Source: Helicobacter sp. MIT 05-5294
GTDB lineage: Bacteria > Campylobacterota > Campylobacteria > Campylobacterales > Helicobacteraceae
Assembly (NCBI RefSeq): GCF_000765675.1
Contig: NZ_JRPA02000005.1
Span: forward strand, 1-64,000
DNA length: 64,000 nt
Direction of reading: 5' to 3'
Below the pieces are notes generated by a model. That model saw only the letters and a program-made list of their open reading frames with translations, ran no database searches and was not told the origin of the DNA. Positions 45,094-54,256 of this stretch are shown here, in pieces (the stretch's first letter is position 1; each line of letters begins with the position of its first letter). The translations under genes and the position numbers were made by a program.

Positions 45094-46570
45094 TGTGATT
45101 ATTGTAGGGGCTGGAGTTGCGGGATTATATGCTTCTTTGAATCTGCCCAAAAACTTAAAAGTTTTGATTCTTTGCAAAGACCAACCATGGGAATGCAATA
45201 CTTTCTACGCGCAAGGTGGAATCGCAGTCGCAAAAGATGTGAATGATATTCCTCTGCATGTTCAAGATACTCTTGAAGCTGGGGCGGGAATGTGCGATGA
45301 AAATGCGGTAAAAACTTTAAGCAAAGAGAGTTTAGAAGTCTTGGAAGATTTGATTTGTCGCCAAACTCCTTTTGATAGAGACGAGCAAGGGAATTTGTTA
45401 TTTACCAAAGAAGCCGCACACAGCACTTCGCGCATTATTCACGCAGGAGGAGATTGCACAGGGAGAGCATTGCATTCGCATTTGATTGCGCAAGTTTCGC
45501 ATACTCTGTGGAAAAACGCCACGGTTACAGAGTTGCTCATTGAGGGCAATCATTGCTATGGCGTGAGCGTTTTAACCAAAAGAGGAAACTACAACCTCTA
45601 TGCGAAGCATATTATTCTTGCAAGTGGCGGGGTGGGTGCGCTTTTTGAATACCATACGAATGCCTATACGATTTCTAGTGAATTGCACGGAATGATTTTG
45701 GAAAACGGCTTGAAGCTAAAAGATATGGAAATGTTGCAATTCCACCCCACGGTGTTTGTCAAGAATCCACACGCGCGTAAAATGCTTTTAAGTGAGGCTT
45801 TAAGAGGCGAGGGGGCTAAGGTGGTGGATTTTTGGGGGAATCGCTTTTTGTTTGATTACGATTCTGCAGGTGAGTTAGCTGCGCGTGATAAGGTTGCGCG
45901 AAGCATTTTTGATTATAAACTCAAACTAGAAGAAAGGAATCCCAATGCGCCACAGGAGCAAAAAGAAGTTTATTTGGATTTAAATTCTTTTTCTAAAGAG
46001 TTTTTTTATGAGAGATTCCCTAATATCGCGAGAAATTTAAGTATGCTTGGATATGAATTGCCAAAAGATAGAATCCCAATTTCTCCCGCATTTCATTATT
46101 GTATGGGCGGAATCGAAACAGATGGCGTGGGCAGGGTTGTCGGTATGCAGAATCTCTATGCGATGGGAGAATGCGCTTGCACGGGTGTGCATGGGGCAAA
46201 CCGCTTGGCTTCTAATTCTTTACTTGAAGGCTTGGTATTTTCAAGGCGTAGCGCGAAAGAGATTTTAGGAAGCTATGGGATAGGGCAGGGAGAAGTTTTG
46301 GATTCCAAACTGCGCGAATTTCCATTACATTCGCAAGTTCTACAAAAAGAACAAGATGAGAATCTTAAGGCGATTTTGCGTCATCTAATGTGGCATAAGG
46401 TAGGGATTATCCGCAAAAAATCAGGATTAAATGAGGCTTTAGGTGGAGTGGAAGTAATGCTTCAAAGTGGAGTGGGTAGGCTTTTGCGTTTGCGACTTTT
46501 AACCGCCAAAAACATCATAGAATCCGCGTTAAATCGGGATTTTTCAATCGGCGCACATTATATTGAATAG
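45080..46570 (+). CDS. nadB: L-aspartate oxidase
   Basis: NadB oxidises aspartate to iminoaspartate for NAD synthesis. From ATG 45080 (AAAGGA 7 bases upstream) the product has 496 residues. It has the FAD loop VIIVGAGVAGLYASLN, FYAQGGIAVA near residue 44, HSTSRIIHAGGDCTGRALHS near residue 116 and the C-terminal GMQNLYAMGECACTGVHGAN block. It belongs to the succinate dehydrogenase flavoprotein family, and the RLASNSLLEGLVF segment fits NadB. TTG 45074 is an unlikely start. Confidence 0.94.
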   Translation: MFHFDVIIVGAGVAGLYASLNLPKNLKVLILCKDQPWECNTFYAQGGIAVAKDVNDIPLHVQDTLEAGAGMCDENAVKTLSKESLEVLEDLICRQTPFDRDEQGNLLFTKEAAHSTSRIIHAGGDCTGRALHSHLIAQVSHTLWKNATVTELLIEGNHCYGVSVLTKRGNYNLYAKHIILASGGVGALFEYHTNAYTISSELHGMILENGLKLKDMEMLQFHPTVFVKNPHARKMLLSEALRGEGAKVVDFWGNRFLFDYDSAGELAARDKVARSIFDYKLKLEERNPNAPQEQKEVYLDLNSFSKEFFYERFPNIARNLSMLGYELPKDRIPISPAFHYCMGGIETDGVGRVVGMQNLYAMGECACTGVHGANRLASNSLLEGLVFSRRSAKEILGSYGIGQGEVLDSKLREFPLHSQVLQKEQDENLKAILRHLMWHKVGIIRKKSGLNEALGGVEVMLQSGVGRLLRLRLLTAKNIIESALNRDFSIGAHYIE

Positions 46571-46651
46571 CCTTTAAATAGCAATCTAAAAGTAGGATTC
46601 TGTATTTTTGCTTCATCAAAATAGATTTGCATTTGAATATTTAAAATGCCA

Positions 46652-47494
46652 TTATTTCGGATTCTGTGAGGCGAAAATTTCATCTTCTAGCATTTTAATT
46701 TCTTCTTGACTAAATCCAGCTTGAAGTCTTGCTTTTGCGTTAAATTGCGCGTTGGCTTTGGGGAAAGAAAAGTGATGTTTTTTAAGGATTTTAAAGTATT
46801 CTAAAGCACGATTTTGCGGTGCTATTTGGTTTTGCTCACAAATAAAATGAAACCATACATTGCCCTTAGAAACATGGGAAATTTCTTCTTGTAAAATCAT
46901 CTCTAAAACACCCAAAAGCTCCTGCTTGATAGAATGATTGCTTTTTTGCACTTTAGCACACAAAAACGGATTGACATCTAGCCCGACAGCCTCCATTCCT
47001 CGCGGGATTAAAGCGATTCTATCTAGCAAAATATCGCAGTTTTTCATTGTATCAAAAAGCAAAGTATGCACCCCAAAATCCCCATAACAAAATCCCAAAG
47101 ATTCCAAAAGTTTAATCAAAGCCAAAAAGTGCTTAACTTCTTCGTTTGCGACTTCCACCCAATCGCGATAATAGCGCAAAGGCAATCCTCTAAAACGATA
47201 GGCGCAATCTAAAGCCAAATCAATCGCAGAAAATTCAATATGCGCGATAGAATGCAATAAATGTGCGACATTTAAATCGCTTTTGAGGTATTTGCCTTGC
47301 GGGACTTTATGCTTTGGGACGATAGGGCAAAAATGCGCAAATGTAGGCATTCCTAAAGGTAGAATCTCACTTGTGTGTTCTAATTTTAGATTGGGAAAGT
47401 TGTTCCAAATTGCTTGAGTTTTGACGCATTTTTCTTGCGCATTTTGGGCATTGAGTGCGTCAAAAAGCGCGGAGAATAATTCATAAGATTCCAT
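46652..47494 (-). CDS. DUF455 ferritin-like protein
   Basis: The 280-residue protein belongs to DUF455, a ferritin-like family distantly related to MiaE. Metal-ligand candidates lie in HIEFSAIDLALD near residue 87, NEEVKHF near residue 117 and EEISHVSKGNVWF near residue 207, the expected E..ExxH pairs of a di-iron bundle. Its substrate is unknown. It follows marC by 8 bases on the minus strand. Confidence 0.85.
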   Translation of the reverse strand: MESYELFSALFDALNAQNAQEKCVKTQAIWNNFPNLKLEHTSEILPLGMPTFAHFCPIVPKHKVPQGKYLKSDLNVAHLLHSIAHIEFSAIDLALDCAYRFRGLPLRYYRDWVEVANEEVKHFLALIKLLESLGFCYGDFGVHTLLFDTMKNCDILLDRIALIPRGMEAVGLDVNPFLCAKVQKSNHSIKQELLGVLEMILQEEISHVSKGNVWFHFICEQNQIAPQNRALEYFKILKKHHFSFPKANAQFNAKARLQAGFSQEEIKMLEDEIFASQNPK

Positions 47495-47502
47495 AATGTG
47501 CC

Positions 47503-48129
47503 TTAGAATATAGCTTTTAAGCCGATGATAATCATCTTCACGCCCACAGCCATAATAAATACCACCGCAATGCGCGAAAACACATGCAATGCGAGTTTTC
47601 CTAATACGCGTTCAATACTTGCGGCAAAGTGAAAAATGACAAGCATTGTGATAAAGGCAAGAATCACGGCGAGAATCGTTAGGATATTGCCATGTTCTTC
47701 GGAGAGGATAATCACCGTGGAGAGAGTTCCGGGACCTACAAGCATAGGGAAAGCCATAGGGATTACGCTTTGGTTTAGCAATTCGCTTTTGCTTAGGTTG
47801 TTTTCTTTATGTGTTTGGTGTCTATGTGTGGTAAATAACAAGCCTTTAACGCTTACAAGTGCGAGAATTAATCCACCCGCGATTCTTAAATGGTTTAAGT
47901 CTATTTTGAATAAATATTTCATAATAAAAGGACCTGTGAGCAAAAACAAAATCACAATTACAAAAGCAACATAGAGAATATTGCGAAAGAGGCTTTGGCG
48001 TAGTGGAGTATCTAAACCATCAGTCATAGAAATAAATTGTGGAAGATTGCCAAAAGGATTTAACAATGCCAAAATCGTAACGCTAATTAACACGAGGCTA
48101 TAAAGTTGGGATTCTATTCCTGCAAACAT
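47503..48129 (-). CDS. MarC-family inner-membrane protein
   Basis: The 208-residue polytopic protein has six hydrophobic segments. It carries the MarC-type NPFGNLPQFISMT block near residue 25 and the PMAFPMLVGPGTLSTVIIL block near residue 126. Family members are inner-membrane proteins of unsettled function; the old link to antibiotic resistance is not supported. It is first in a unit with the DUF455 gene. Confidence 0.9.
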   Translation of the reverse strand: MFAGIESQLYSLVLISVTILALLNPFGNLPQFISMTDGLDTPLRQSLFRNILYVAFVIVILFLLTGPFIMKYLFKIDLNHLRIAGGLILALVSVKGLLFTTHRHQTHKENNLSKSELLNQSVIPMAFPMLVGPGTLSTVIILSEEHGNILTILAVILAFITMLVIFHFAASIERVLGKLALHVFSRIAVVFIMAVGVKMIIIGLKAIF

Positions 48130-48248
48130 CGGAATCCTTACGCGATTTTTGGAAGCATTGTAATAAAATTAAATAAAATTAAGCTTATGGAATGAGAGAG
48201 TGGGGAAATAAAAGTAGCCAAAACGCTTTATTTGAAGCTTTGCAAGGC

Positions 48249-48275
48249 ATTAGGGAGAATCCAAGTCTCCCTAAT
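48249..48275 (-). terminator. terminator of the ATP-grasp gene
   Basis: ATTAGGGAGA (48249-48258) and TCTCCCTAAT (48266-48275) form a perfect 10-bp stem with a 7-base loop, 9 bases after the end of the minus-strand ATP-grasp gene. A clear T-run is absent on either side, but the stem is the strongest GC-bearing one nearby. Confidence 0.6.
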
Positions 48276-48284
48276 TTAAGGCGA

Positions 48285-49355
48285 TTAAGCTTTTTTCTCG
48301 CTTACAATATCTACGATATTATCGCCCACCATTACAGCGATTTTTGCCATAAATTCTTCTGGGCTTGTGAATCCAACGCATGAGCAGTTGATTTCACCTA
48401 AAATATAGCGGTCAGTACCTTTCTCATCAGTATCTAAGATGAAGTCCGCAGTCCAAATAAGCGGCAAGTCGTAGTTGCCCAATTTGCTTTTGATTTGTGG
48501 AAGTTGCGCTAAGAACCAATCCACCAAAGTTTGCCAATCTTTTGGCTCATCGTAGCGATATTTCGCGCCGCTAAAGAGAGTCGCACTAAACGCATCGCCA
48601 CCTTCTGCAGGTTTTTTATGCACCACATAAACAGGAGTTTTGTAAAGCATTAGGATTCTAATCTCTCCTTCTTTAATGCGAGGCAAGAAAGTCATATCTA
48701 CGAGCATTCCATTATCTCCGATAATGTATTGTTCGCAGAAATCCATAAACTCGCCTAATTTTCTTTCTTCGCTGTGATTGTCTTTTGCTTCAGTGCAGAT
48801 GATTTTAGTATCTAATGGCAAGGAATCGCATGAATTGTATTGATTTGCATCTGCCAATCTCACGCGCCAAATCCCTTCACCTGTTGAGCCGCGATTTTGT
48901 TTTAATACACGCTCACCTTTTGCAAGGGATTTTGGGAAAGTGCTTTTAAAAGTTGCAATATCATAATACGCATAAGTATCATCAGGCACAAGGTCTGTGT
49001 CTGCGAGTTTAGTCAATGCGTCTTTTGCGCCATAACCTACCATTGCATCAGGGTGAGGCATACCTACAAGCCCATCTTCGCAAAGTCTGCGCAAAACATC
49101 AAAATAGAGTTTTTCTTCTTTCAAATTTCCGGGATTTACGCGTGAAACATAGCCATCGGCAGTGTCGCGCACTTTTTTATAGACTTCTTCGCGCTTGGCG
49201 GAATCACGCAATACTTCATCAGTGAGTTGCACAACTTCCGCATTCCAACCCTTTGCCTTAAGCGCATTTACCATTGGCATAGTGTCTTTTCTATGTCCAT
49301 CTGCACCCTTATCACTACCGCCAACTGCTTCAAAAAACACAATGTTCTTTTTCAT
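48285..49355 (-). CDS. ATP-grasp fold ligase of unknown substrate
   Basis: From ATG 49355 (GGAGG 5-9 bases upstream) the product has 356 residues. The N-terminal half has a GxDKGADGHRKDTMPM block near residue 14. The middle has LKQNRGSTGEGIWRV near residue 152, which fits an ATP-grasp glycine loop. The C-terminal half has EGEIRILMLYKTPVYVVHKK, WTADFILD and EINCSCVGF, which supply the expected metal ligands (Asp, Glu, Asn) of a glutathione-synthetase-like ATP-grasp enzyme. The gene stands alone with its own hairpin terminator. Codon use is slightly richer in GC than its neighbours. The substrate cannot be predicted. Confidence 0.7.
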   Translation of the reverse strand: MKKNIVFFEAVGGSDKGADGHRKDTMPMVNALKAKGWNAEVVQLTDEVLRDSAKREEVYKKVRDTADGYVSRVNPGNLKEEKLYFDVLRRLCEDGLVGMPHPDAMVGYGAKDALTKLADTDLVPDDTYAYYDIATFKSTFPKSLAKGERVLKQNRGSTGEGIWRVRLADANQYNSCDSLPLDTKIICTEAKDNHSEERKLGEFMDFCEQYIIGDNGMLVDMTFLPRIKEGEIRILMLYKTPVYVVHKKPAEGGDAFSATLFSGAKYRYDEPKDWQTLVDWFLAQLPQIKSKLGNYDLPLIWTADFILDTDEKGTDRYILGEINCSCVGFTSPEEFMAKIAVMVGDNIVDIVSEKKA

Positions 49356-49474
49356 ATCTGCCTCCAAAATAAATTATGATTTAGAATCATAGTTTAATAA
49401 GGCTTAAAGTTCTTATGATTTCAAACTTTCTGTAAGATTTCATTGTTTAAATGTTACAAAACTGCGCAAATTTA

Positions 49475-49965
49475 TTCTTGCAAGGACGAATGAGTTGCTC
49501 CTAATCTCATTGCGAGGAATGAGCGAAATGAATGATGTGGCACACATTGTGTTAGTAATTTACCTACGCTTGTAAATCCACTCCCAAACAACCATTCGTT
49601 ATTGCGAGACGCACGAAGTGCAATGAAGCAATCTACTGCCTAGAATCTCGCTTTAGGGATTCCATTGTATTCTCTTAAGTTCGGTATTATGGATTGCCAC
49701 AAAAACCTGCGGTTTTCTCGCAATGGCGACTGGTGAGGCAAAGCCAAAGGCTAATACAAAACTCACATACAAGAAAAGGAAACCTTCCTTATTGCCTGTT
49801 TGTTTGCATTAGCCTTTGACTAGGATTATTTGCGTGATTGAACATAGCTTTAAGGATTCTATTGTTTTGCTTTTAGGCTATTGCCACAAAGTTGCATTTA
49901 GCAACTTCTCGCAAGGACGACTAGATAGCTCGTAATTTCACAAGTGAAACTTCTCACAATGACGC
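49475..49965. repeat. intergenic repeat cluster C, longest of the window
   Basis: The 644-base spacer between the ATP-grasp gene and moaC has no gene. It holds at least five REP-like units: TTGCAAGGACGAATGAGTTGC near 49478, CATTGCGAGGAATGAGC near 49508, and TTATTGCGAGACGCACGAAG...GCAATC near 49599-49632. GGATTGCCAC...TCGCAATGGCGA lies near 49691-49728 and TATTGCCACAAAGTTGC...CTCGCAAGGACGA near 49879-49920. CTCGCTTTAGGGATTCCATT at 49647 corresponds to the shared module of clusters A and B. Confidence 0.7.
49745..49818. other. 74-base nested hairpin inside repeat cluster C
   Basis: CAAAGGCTAAT (49745-49755) and ATTAGCCTTTG (49808-49818) are perfect 11-base inverted repeats. A second perfect stem, AAGGAA-ACC-TTCCTT (49776-49790), sits at the same centre. 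Together they could form a small structured RNA or a short inverted-repeat insertion within the REP-like cluster. Confidence 0.45.
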
Positions 49966-49999
49966 AATAACCAAATTCTATAATCACTAAGCGTGATTT

Positions 50000-50470
50000 T
50001 TAGCGCACGAAATGTCCGCTTTTCCCTCCGCTTTTTTCTATCAAATAAATTTCGCCCAAAACCATTGTCTTATCAATTGCTTTGACCATATCATAAATCG
50101 TTAGAAGCCCGATATTTACGCCCATTAAGGCTTCCATTTCTACACCTGTTTGTCCGCAAACTTTCGCACACACTTCTAGCACGAATGCGTTTTCGTCCTC
50201 TATCTCGTGAATCTCGCATTGGACATTGGTTAAAAAAAGTGGGTGGCACATAGGAATCAGCTCGGAAGTGCGTTTTGCTCCCATAATTGCAGCGATAATC
50301 GCAGTTTGTAACACCGCGCCTTTTTTAACCCTTTGTTCTTTGATTGCACAAAAAGCCTCCGCACTCATTGAGATTTTACCTCTAGCTCTAGCAACTCTTT
50401 GGGTGGAATCTTTTTGTGAAACATCTACCATTTTGGGATTCTGTCGTTCGTCTAAATGCGTAAGCTCCAT
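50000..50470 (-). CDS. moaC: cyclic pyranopterin monophosphate synthase MoaC
   Basis: MoaC closes the cyclic phosphate of precursor Z in molybdenum-cofactor synthesis. The 156-residue protein has the family blocks [18 protein letters not shown] near residue 14, PMCHPL near residue 77, and VEMEALMGV near residue 113. It ends with [10 protein letters not shown]. It is next to pglB (10 bases), which looks like a chance neighbour. No other moa gene is in the window. Confidence 0.95.
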   Translation of the reverse strand: MELTHLDERQNPKMVDVSQKDSTQRVARARGKISMSAEAFCAIKEQRVKKGAVLQTAIIAAIMGAKRTSELIPMCHPLFLTNVQCEIHEIEDENAFVLEVCAKVCGQTGVEMEALMGVNIGLLTIYDMVKAIDKTMVLGEIYLIEKSGGKSGHFVR

Positions 50471-50480
50471 AACATTCCTT

Positions 50481-52670
50481 TTATAAAAGTTTGTAAATTA
50501 TAATTTTGTCATTTTTTAGCACTTTTTGGAAGAGTTTAGAATCCAATTGCTCCAACAACCCTTTGAAATAGAAGCTCTCCAGATAACTTTGCGCACAAAG
50601 CAGAGTTTTACCATTAGGCAACAACACCGCCACAAGCCCACTTTTTTCATAAAAAATTCGCGTGGTTTTGTTTTTTAAATCAATGCTTTTTTGAATCTGT
50701 GTGTGAAAATCTTGTGCAACAACTTCCCCGCTTGTCAAATCTAGCGAGATTCCATTGTGGAATCGGATTTTTTCGCCTACGCTTTGGATAGAGAGAGCAA
50801 AAAAGCCATTTTTTGGAATCTCTCCATTATCTAAGTTGATAGATGAAAAACGCATAATATTTGGAAAAATCTCTAGCATTTTCAAAGGCAAAATAATAAA
50901 AAGTGCATTTTGTGTGGGCGTGTGTTTGGGCTTAGATTGCAGAATCTCTAGCGTGGGTCGGATTCCTTGTGTAGCAAAAAGCGATTCTAAGGATTCGCCG
51001 TTTGAAAGCGTTTTGGCGATATTGTAGCTTAGAATCTCATCGGTGCTACTAAGGGCTAAGCTAATGGGATAGTTTTGTCTCCCTGAATGTTTCCCGCCAT
51101 CAATAAAGGTCTTTAGATTGCTAAAATAGCCAATCATATAACCATAATCCCACCAAGCAAGTGCGAAATCGTTGGGAGTTGAAAAATGCTTTGGCAGAGA
51201 TTCCAATATCTCCGCCTCGCTTTTTTCTAAAATCGGCGCGACAACATAGGATTTGATATGTTGCAAATGAGGCAGAACGCTCAAGCAAACAAATCCAACA
51301 ATCAAGGCAAATTTAAGGATTCTATGGTGTAAGCTTTCAAGAATCCCAAAAGCTTTAAAAAGCAAGAATCCAAGACTGATTGCAGAAATTGGCACAGCAT
51401 AAAAGCTAAAACGCAACCCAAGCACCAAAGAAAAACCACCCAGAATCCCAAAAGGCAAGAAAATCAAGAATCTTTTGTCTTTAAAAACCAGCCAAATAAA
51501 GCCTAAAACTACTAAAGCAAACCATTCTATCCCGCCACTTACACGATAAGCAAATTCCATAAAGCCAAGCTTAGAGACTTCGGCAATAGAATCCAAAACG
51601 CTAAGATAATGAAAACTTTGCGTATCCTCTGAAGATTCTAAAGAATCCTGAAAAAACTTAAGAAAAAAAGGATTTAAATAATTGTTTTTCAATAAAAGTG
51701 GCAACAAAAGCCACAATAAACCCCCAAAATTTGCCACATAATAAAAGCAAAACAAAGGCTTAGAATAAAAAAATTTAGGCAAATATCTCACGACAAACCC
51801 CAAAAAGAATCCAAAAATAGCCCAAATCCAATGAAGTTTAGGATAAAGAATCCCTAAAATCAAAATAAGATTCAACCCTAAAAGAATCTGCGAGAGAAAT
51901 AAAATCGTTTGGGATTCTTTGTTAAAAAAGCGCAAAGCATTGAAGAAAAAGAGAGATAAAATCAAAATATAGCCAAACAAAATATACCGCAAATTCGCAT
52001 AAAAGCCAAGAGAAAATGCGCACAAAGCAAACAATATCGCATAATTACGCGCGTATTTGGAATCTAAAATAGGGCGGCAAAGAAAGTCCCAAATGCGCAA
52101 AATCATCGCGCCTATCCCAATTCCCAAAACCAACACAAGCATATCAGTATCATAGTAACCAAACAATGTGCGGTTATAATAACTCACGCTTATCGCACTC
52201 AAGATACCGCTAAAAGCGCAAGGAATCGCACCAAAATTTCTAGTGATTGCCATGATGGGAAACACAATCAAACTGCCAAAGAATCCGGGCAAATAAAAGA
52301 AGATTTGCTCCAAGCTTAAAGGCAGACAAAAAGCCAAAAACGCACTCAAAAGCGAAAGAATCTCATCAGCGGATTTTGGAGGATTCATCAAAGCGAGATT
52401 TTCTGCTATTGTCGCGGTTTTAGAGCTTTGCCAAGATTCTTGAAGCATTGCTAATAAATATTTCGCGCCCTGCGCATAAAAATAACTATCGTGCGTGTTT
52501 AATAAAGGCGTGTTTTGATAGAAATATTGCGGATAGGAGCTTAAAATCCAAGGATAATAGAATCTAACAATAACACTAAAAGCAAAGACAATAAACGCGA
52601 GGCTTAGAAATCTTAAGTTTGTCCATTGCGAGGGCAACCATTGCTTCCAAAGCACAACTAAGAATCCCAC
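50481..52670 (-). CDS. pglB: PglB-type oligosaccharyltransferase (STT3 family)
   Basis: PglB moves a lipid-linked glycan onto Asn in D/E-x-N-x-S/T sequons in the periplasm. About a dozen membrane spans precede a periplasmic domain with the catalytic-site WWDYGYM block. Upstream are [10 protein letters not shown] (first acidic motif) and [14 protein letters not shown] (second acidic motif), matching Campylobacter PglB. The frame is open to 52739 inside the glycosyltransferase gene. The start is uncertain: GTG at 52670 (729 residues) begins just after that gene ends; TTG at 52637, with a GGAAG 6 bases before it, is another choice. The neighbour upstream is a glycosyltransferase, which fits a glycan role. 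Confidence 0.9.
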   Translation of the reverse strand: MGFLVVLWKQWLPSQWTNLRFLSLAFIVFAFSVIVRFYYPWILSSYPQYFYQNTPLLNTHDSYFYAQGAKYLLAMLQESWQSSKTATIAENLALMNPPKSADEILSLLSAFLAFCLPLSLEQIFFYLPGFFGSLIVFPIMAITRNFGAIPCAFSGILSAISVSYYNRTLFGYYDTDMLVLVLGIGIGAMILRIWDFLCRPILDSKYARNYAILFALCAFSLGFYANLRYILFGYILILSLFFFNALRFFNKESQTILFLSQILLGLNLILILGILYPKLHWIWAIFGFFLGFVVRYLPKFFYSKPLFCFYYVANFGGLLWLLLPLLLKNNYLNPFFLKFFQDSLESSEDTQSFHYLSVLDSIAEVSKLGFMEFAYRVSGGIEWFALVVLGFIWLVFKDKRFLIFLPFGILGGFSLVLGLRFSFYAVPISAISLGFLLFKAFGILESLHHRILKFALIVGFVCLSVLPHLQHIKSYVVAPILEKSEAEILESLPKHFSTPNDFALAWWDYGYMIGYFSNLKTFIDGGKHSGRQNYPISLALSSTDEILSYNIAKTLSNGESLESLFATQGIRPTLEILQSKPKHTPTQNALFIILPLKMLEIFPNIMRFSSINLDNGEIPKNGFFALSIQSVGEKIRFHNGISLDLTSGEVVAQDFHTQIQKSIDLKNKTTRIFYEKSGLVAVLLPNGKTLLCAQSYLESFYFKGLLEQLDSKLFQKVLKNDKIIIYKLL

Positions 52671-52680
52671 GATGCAACAT

Positions 52681-53901
52681 TTAATGCCGCGAGAGCATTC
52701 TGTCGTAGGCTTCTTTTCGCAGATTTTTAGCCGTAGCAAAAAACTTTAAAATTCCGCCTTTGTAAAATGTCTTACAAGCCTCAATCAAGGCTTCCCCTAA
52801 GCAATAAGAAAAGGTTTGCTTCTCTAATAAAGCACTTTGATAATCCTCATAAGATTCCAAAGGTGGTAGTTTCAGGTGGGGGTGGAGCTTGATGATTTTT
52901 TGGTAGAATCGCGCTTCTTTTTTGTGTCGCAATGCAATCAAAGCTAATAAAAAAGGAAGTTTCAAACAACCAAGCAAACTTTGATAATTTGCGATAATGC
53001 AATAGCCAAGTTTATAAGCAAGATGATAGCGAATTCTCTCATATCCATAAGTTGTATTAGCGACAAATCCCTTTGTATTAGGGCTTCCACCAGATTCCAA
53101 CCACGCTTGATAATACGCATTCCATTCATTCCAGATTTGATTGCAAAGCCGATTATTCCAAAAGCGATTCTTGGGACCATAGGCGTGGATTAGAATCGGA
53201 TTGTGATTTTTGCGCCATAGCACACTGCCAACATAGCGATTTCCCAAGTCTTTGATTTTTAGATTTTTTTCAAAAACAAGTAGCGAAAATGTGCCTTGAT
53301 CATTAATATTAAGCGGATTTTGCGCACTCACTTGATAGATGAAGTCGTAGCATTCTTTGGGATTTTCCAAAGTATCGTTATAGACGATAATAGGCGTTTG
53401 AAATACGCTAGTGTTTTGGAATCTTCCTTGATAGGCGAGGCAAGAATTTGCAAGGCTTGTTTTGCCTCTTCTTGCGCCTAATACGAATCCTTGTTGCCTT
53501 AGTTTCTTTAAATGCACGATTTCTTGAAGTAGCAAAATATCAAAATCCAAATACACGATACATTTGCACTCATCTAAGAATCTAAAACCTTCAAAACACG
53601 CATAAACCATATGCGTCCAACGCCCCAAAAAGCGATGATTGTTTAATTTAATGGGTTTTTTGGCAAACGCATTAAGCTTGGCTAAAAAATCCTCTTTGGT
53701 AAAAGTTTCAAATCTCACAATGCTTTCCCCAGCGATTTTACGCAAAGCTTCTTTGTCGCTCGTCTTAAATCCATCGTGGATTAGATAAAAAATATCCACT
53801 TTTTCGCCACATTTTTGTTTGATATTTGCCATTAATGAGCCGATGACAAAGGCAGAATCGCAAGTCGCACAAAGCAGGATTCCAAAGGAGTGTTTTTTCA
53901 T
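52681..53901 (-). CDS. glycosyltransferase, GT8-like
   Basis: The 406-residue protein has an N-terminal nucleotide-sugar domain with VYLDFDILLLQE near residue 116, a D-x-D metal motif, and DQGTFSLLVF near residue 205. This suits a retaining GT8-like enzyme, but the class is not certain. A distinct C-terminal tail (about residues 325-395) with HLKLPPLESYEDYQSA followed by YCLGEALIEACKTFYKG recurs in the GT8 protein at 61182-62657. It starts 7 bases from the next ORF upstream and runs into pglB, so it probably takes part in the same glycan system. Confidence 0.75.
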   Translation of the reverse strand: MKKHSFGILLCATCDSAFVIGSLMANIKQKCGEKVDIFYLIHDGFKTSDKEALRKIAGESIVRFETFTKEDFLAKLNAFAKKPIKLNNHRFLGRWTHMVYACFEGFRFLDECKCIVYLDFDILLLQEIVHLKKLRQQGFVLGARRGKTSLANSCLAYQGRFQNTSVFQTPIIVYNDTLENPKECYDFIYQVSAQNPLNINDQGTFSLLVFEKNLKIKDLGNRYVGSVLWRKNHNPILIHAYGPKNRFWNNRLCNQIWNEWNAYYQAWLESGGSPNTKGFVANTTYGYERIRYHLAYKLGYCIIANYQSLLGCLKLPFLLALIALRHKKEARFYQKIIKLHPHLKLPPLESYEDYQSALLEKQTFSYCLGEALIEACKTFYKGGILKFFATAKNLRKEAYDRMLSRH

Positions 53902-54008
53902 ATTTTTCCTAAAATCTAAGGTTTTGAAGTTTTAAAATCCAAAATAGTATTCTACAATAAATTTTTGGCAAAAATATTTTGTTTTGGTTTGTTGATTTCT
54001 TGCAATGA

Positions 54009-54143
54009 TTATTGTTTGGGATTCTTACAACAGCTCTTTTTAGAACCACCGCAGCCACAATCGCAGTGTTTTTTGGGATAGAGTTTGTAGCCAAAGTAAA
54101 ACAAGGCGACAAAAAATATACAGCCTAAAATAATGGATTCCAT
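54009..54143 (-). CDS. FeoB-associated Cys-rich membrane protein-like, 44 residues
   Basis: This tiny gene is too short for ordinary ORF lists. The product begins with a membrane span (IILGCIFFVALFYFGY, residues 4-19). A basic Cys-rich tail follows: C27, C29, C31, C38 and C39 (HCDCGCGGSKKSCCKN). AAGGAAA lies 5-11 bases before its ATG. The form matches small FeoB-associated Cys-rich proteins thought to help ferrous-iron uptake or metal binding, but no feoB is here. It lies between the glycosyltransferase and the iron-box porin gene. Confidence 0.7.
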   Translation of the reverse strand: MESIILGCIFFVALFYFGYKLYPKKHCDCGCGGSKKSCCKNPKQ

Positions 54144-54194
54144 AGAGATTTCCTTGAAAAATGCAAAATTAAAAGATTAAAAGCGCAAAATTAA

Positions 54195-54234
54195 TTTTGT
54201 AATGGTGGCTTTTAAGCCTTAAACCATTACAAAA
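54195..54234 (-). terminator. strong hairpin terminator of the porin gene
   Basis: TTTTGTAATGGT (54195-54206) and ACCATTACAAAA (54223-54234) are perfect 12-base inverted repeats with an inner GGCTT/AAGCC stem (54207-54218). It lies 22 bases after the porin stop on the minus strand, and TTAATTTT follows. Such a stem suits a highly expressed gene. Confidence 0.8.
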
Positions 54235-54256
54235 CTTAAACCTGCGCGGATTTCTT

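Noticed and set aside
48192-48383. Plus-strand 63-codon frame over the end of the ATP-grasp gene
   Set aside because: It overlaps the terminator hairpin and the antisense of a well-supported gene; no motif or promoter.
53909-54112. Minus-strand 67-codon frame covering the glycosyltransferase-side spacer
   Set aside because: It is a different frame over the 44-residue Cys-rich gene (54009-54143), which has the better start, ribosome site and protein features.
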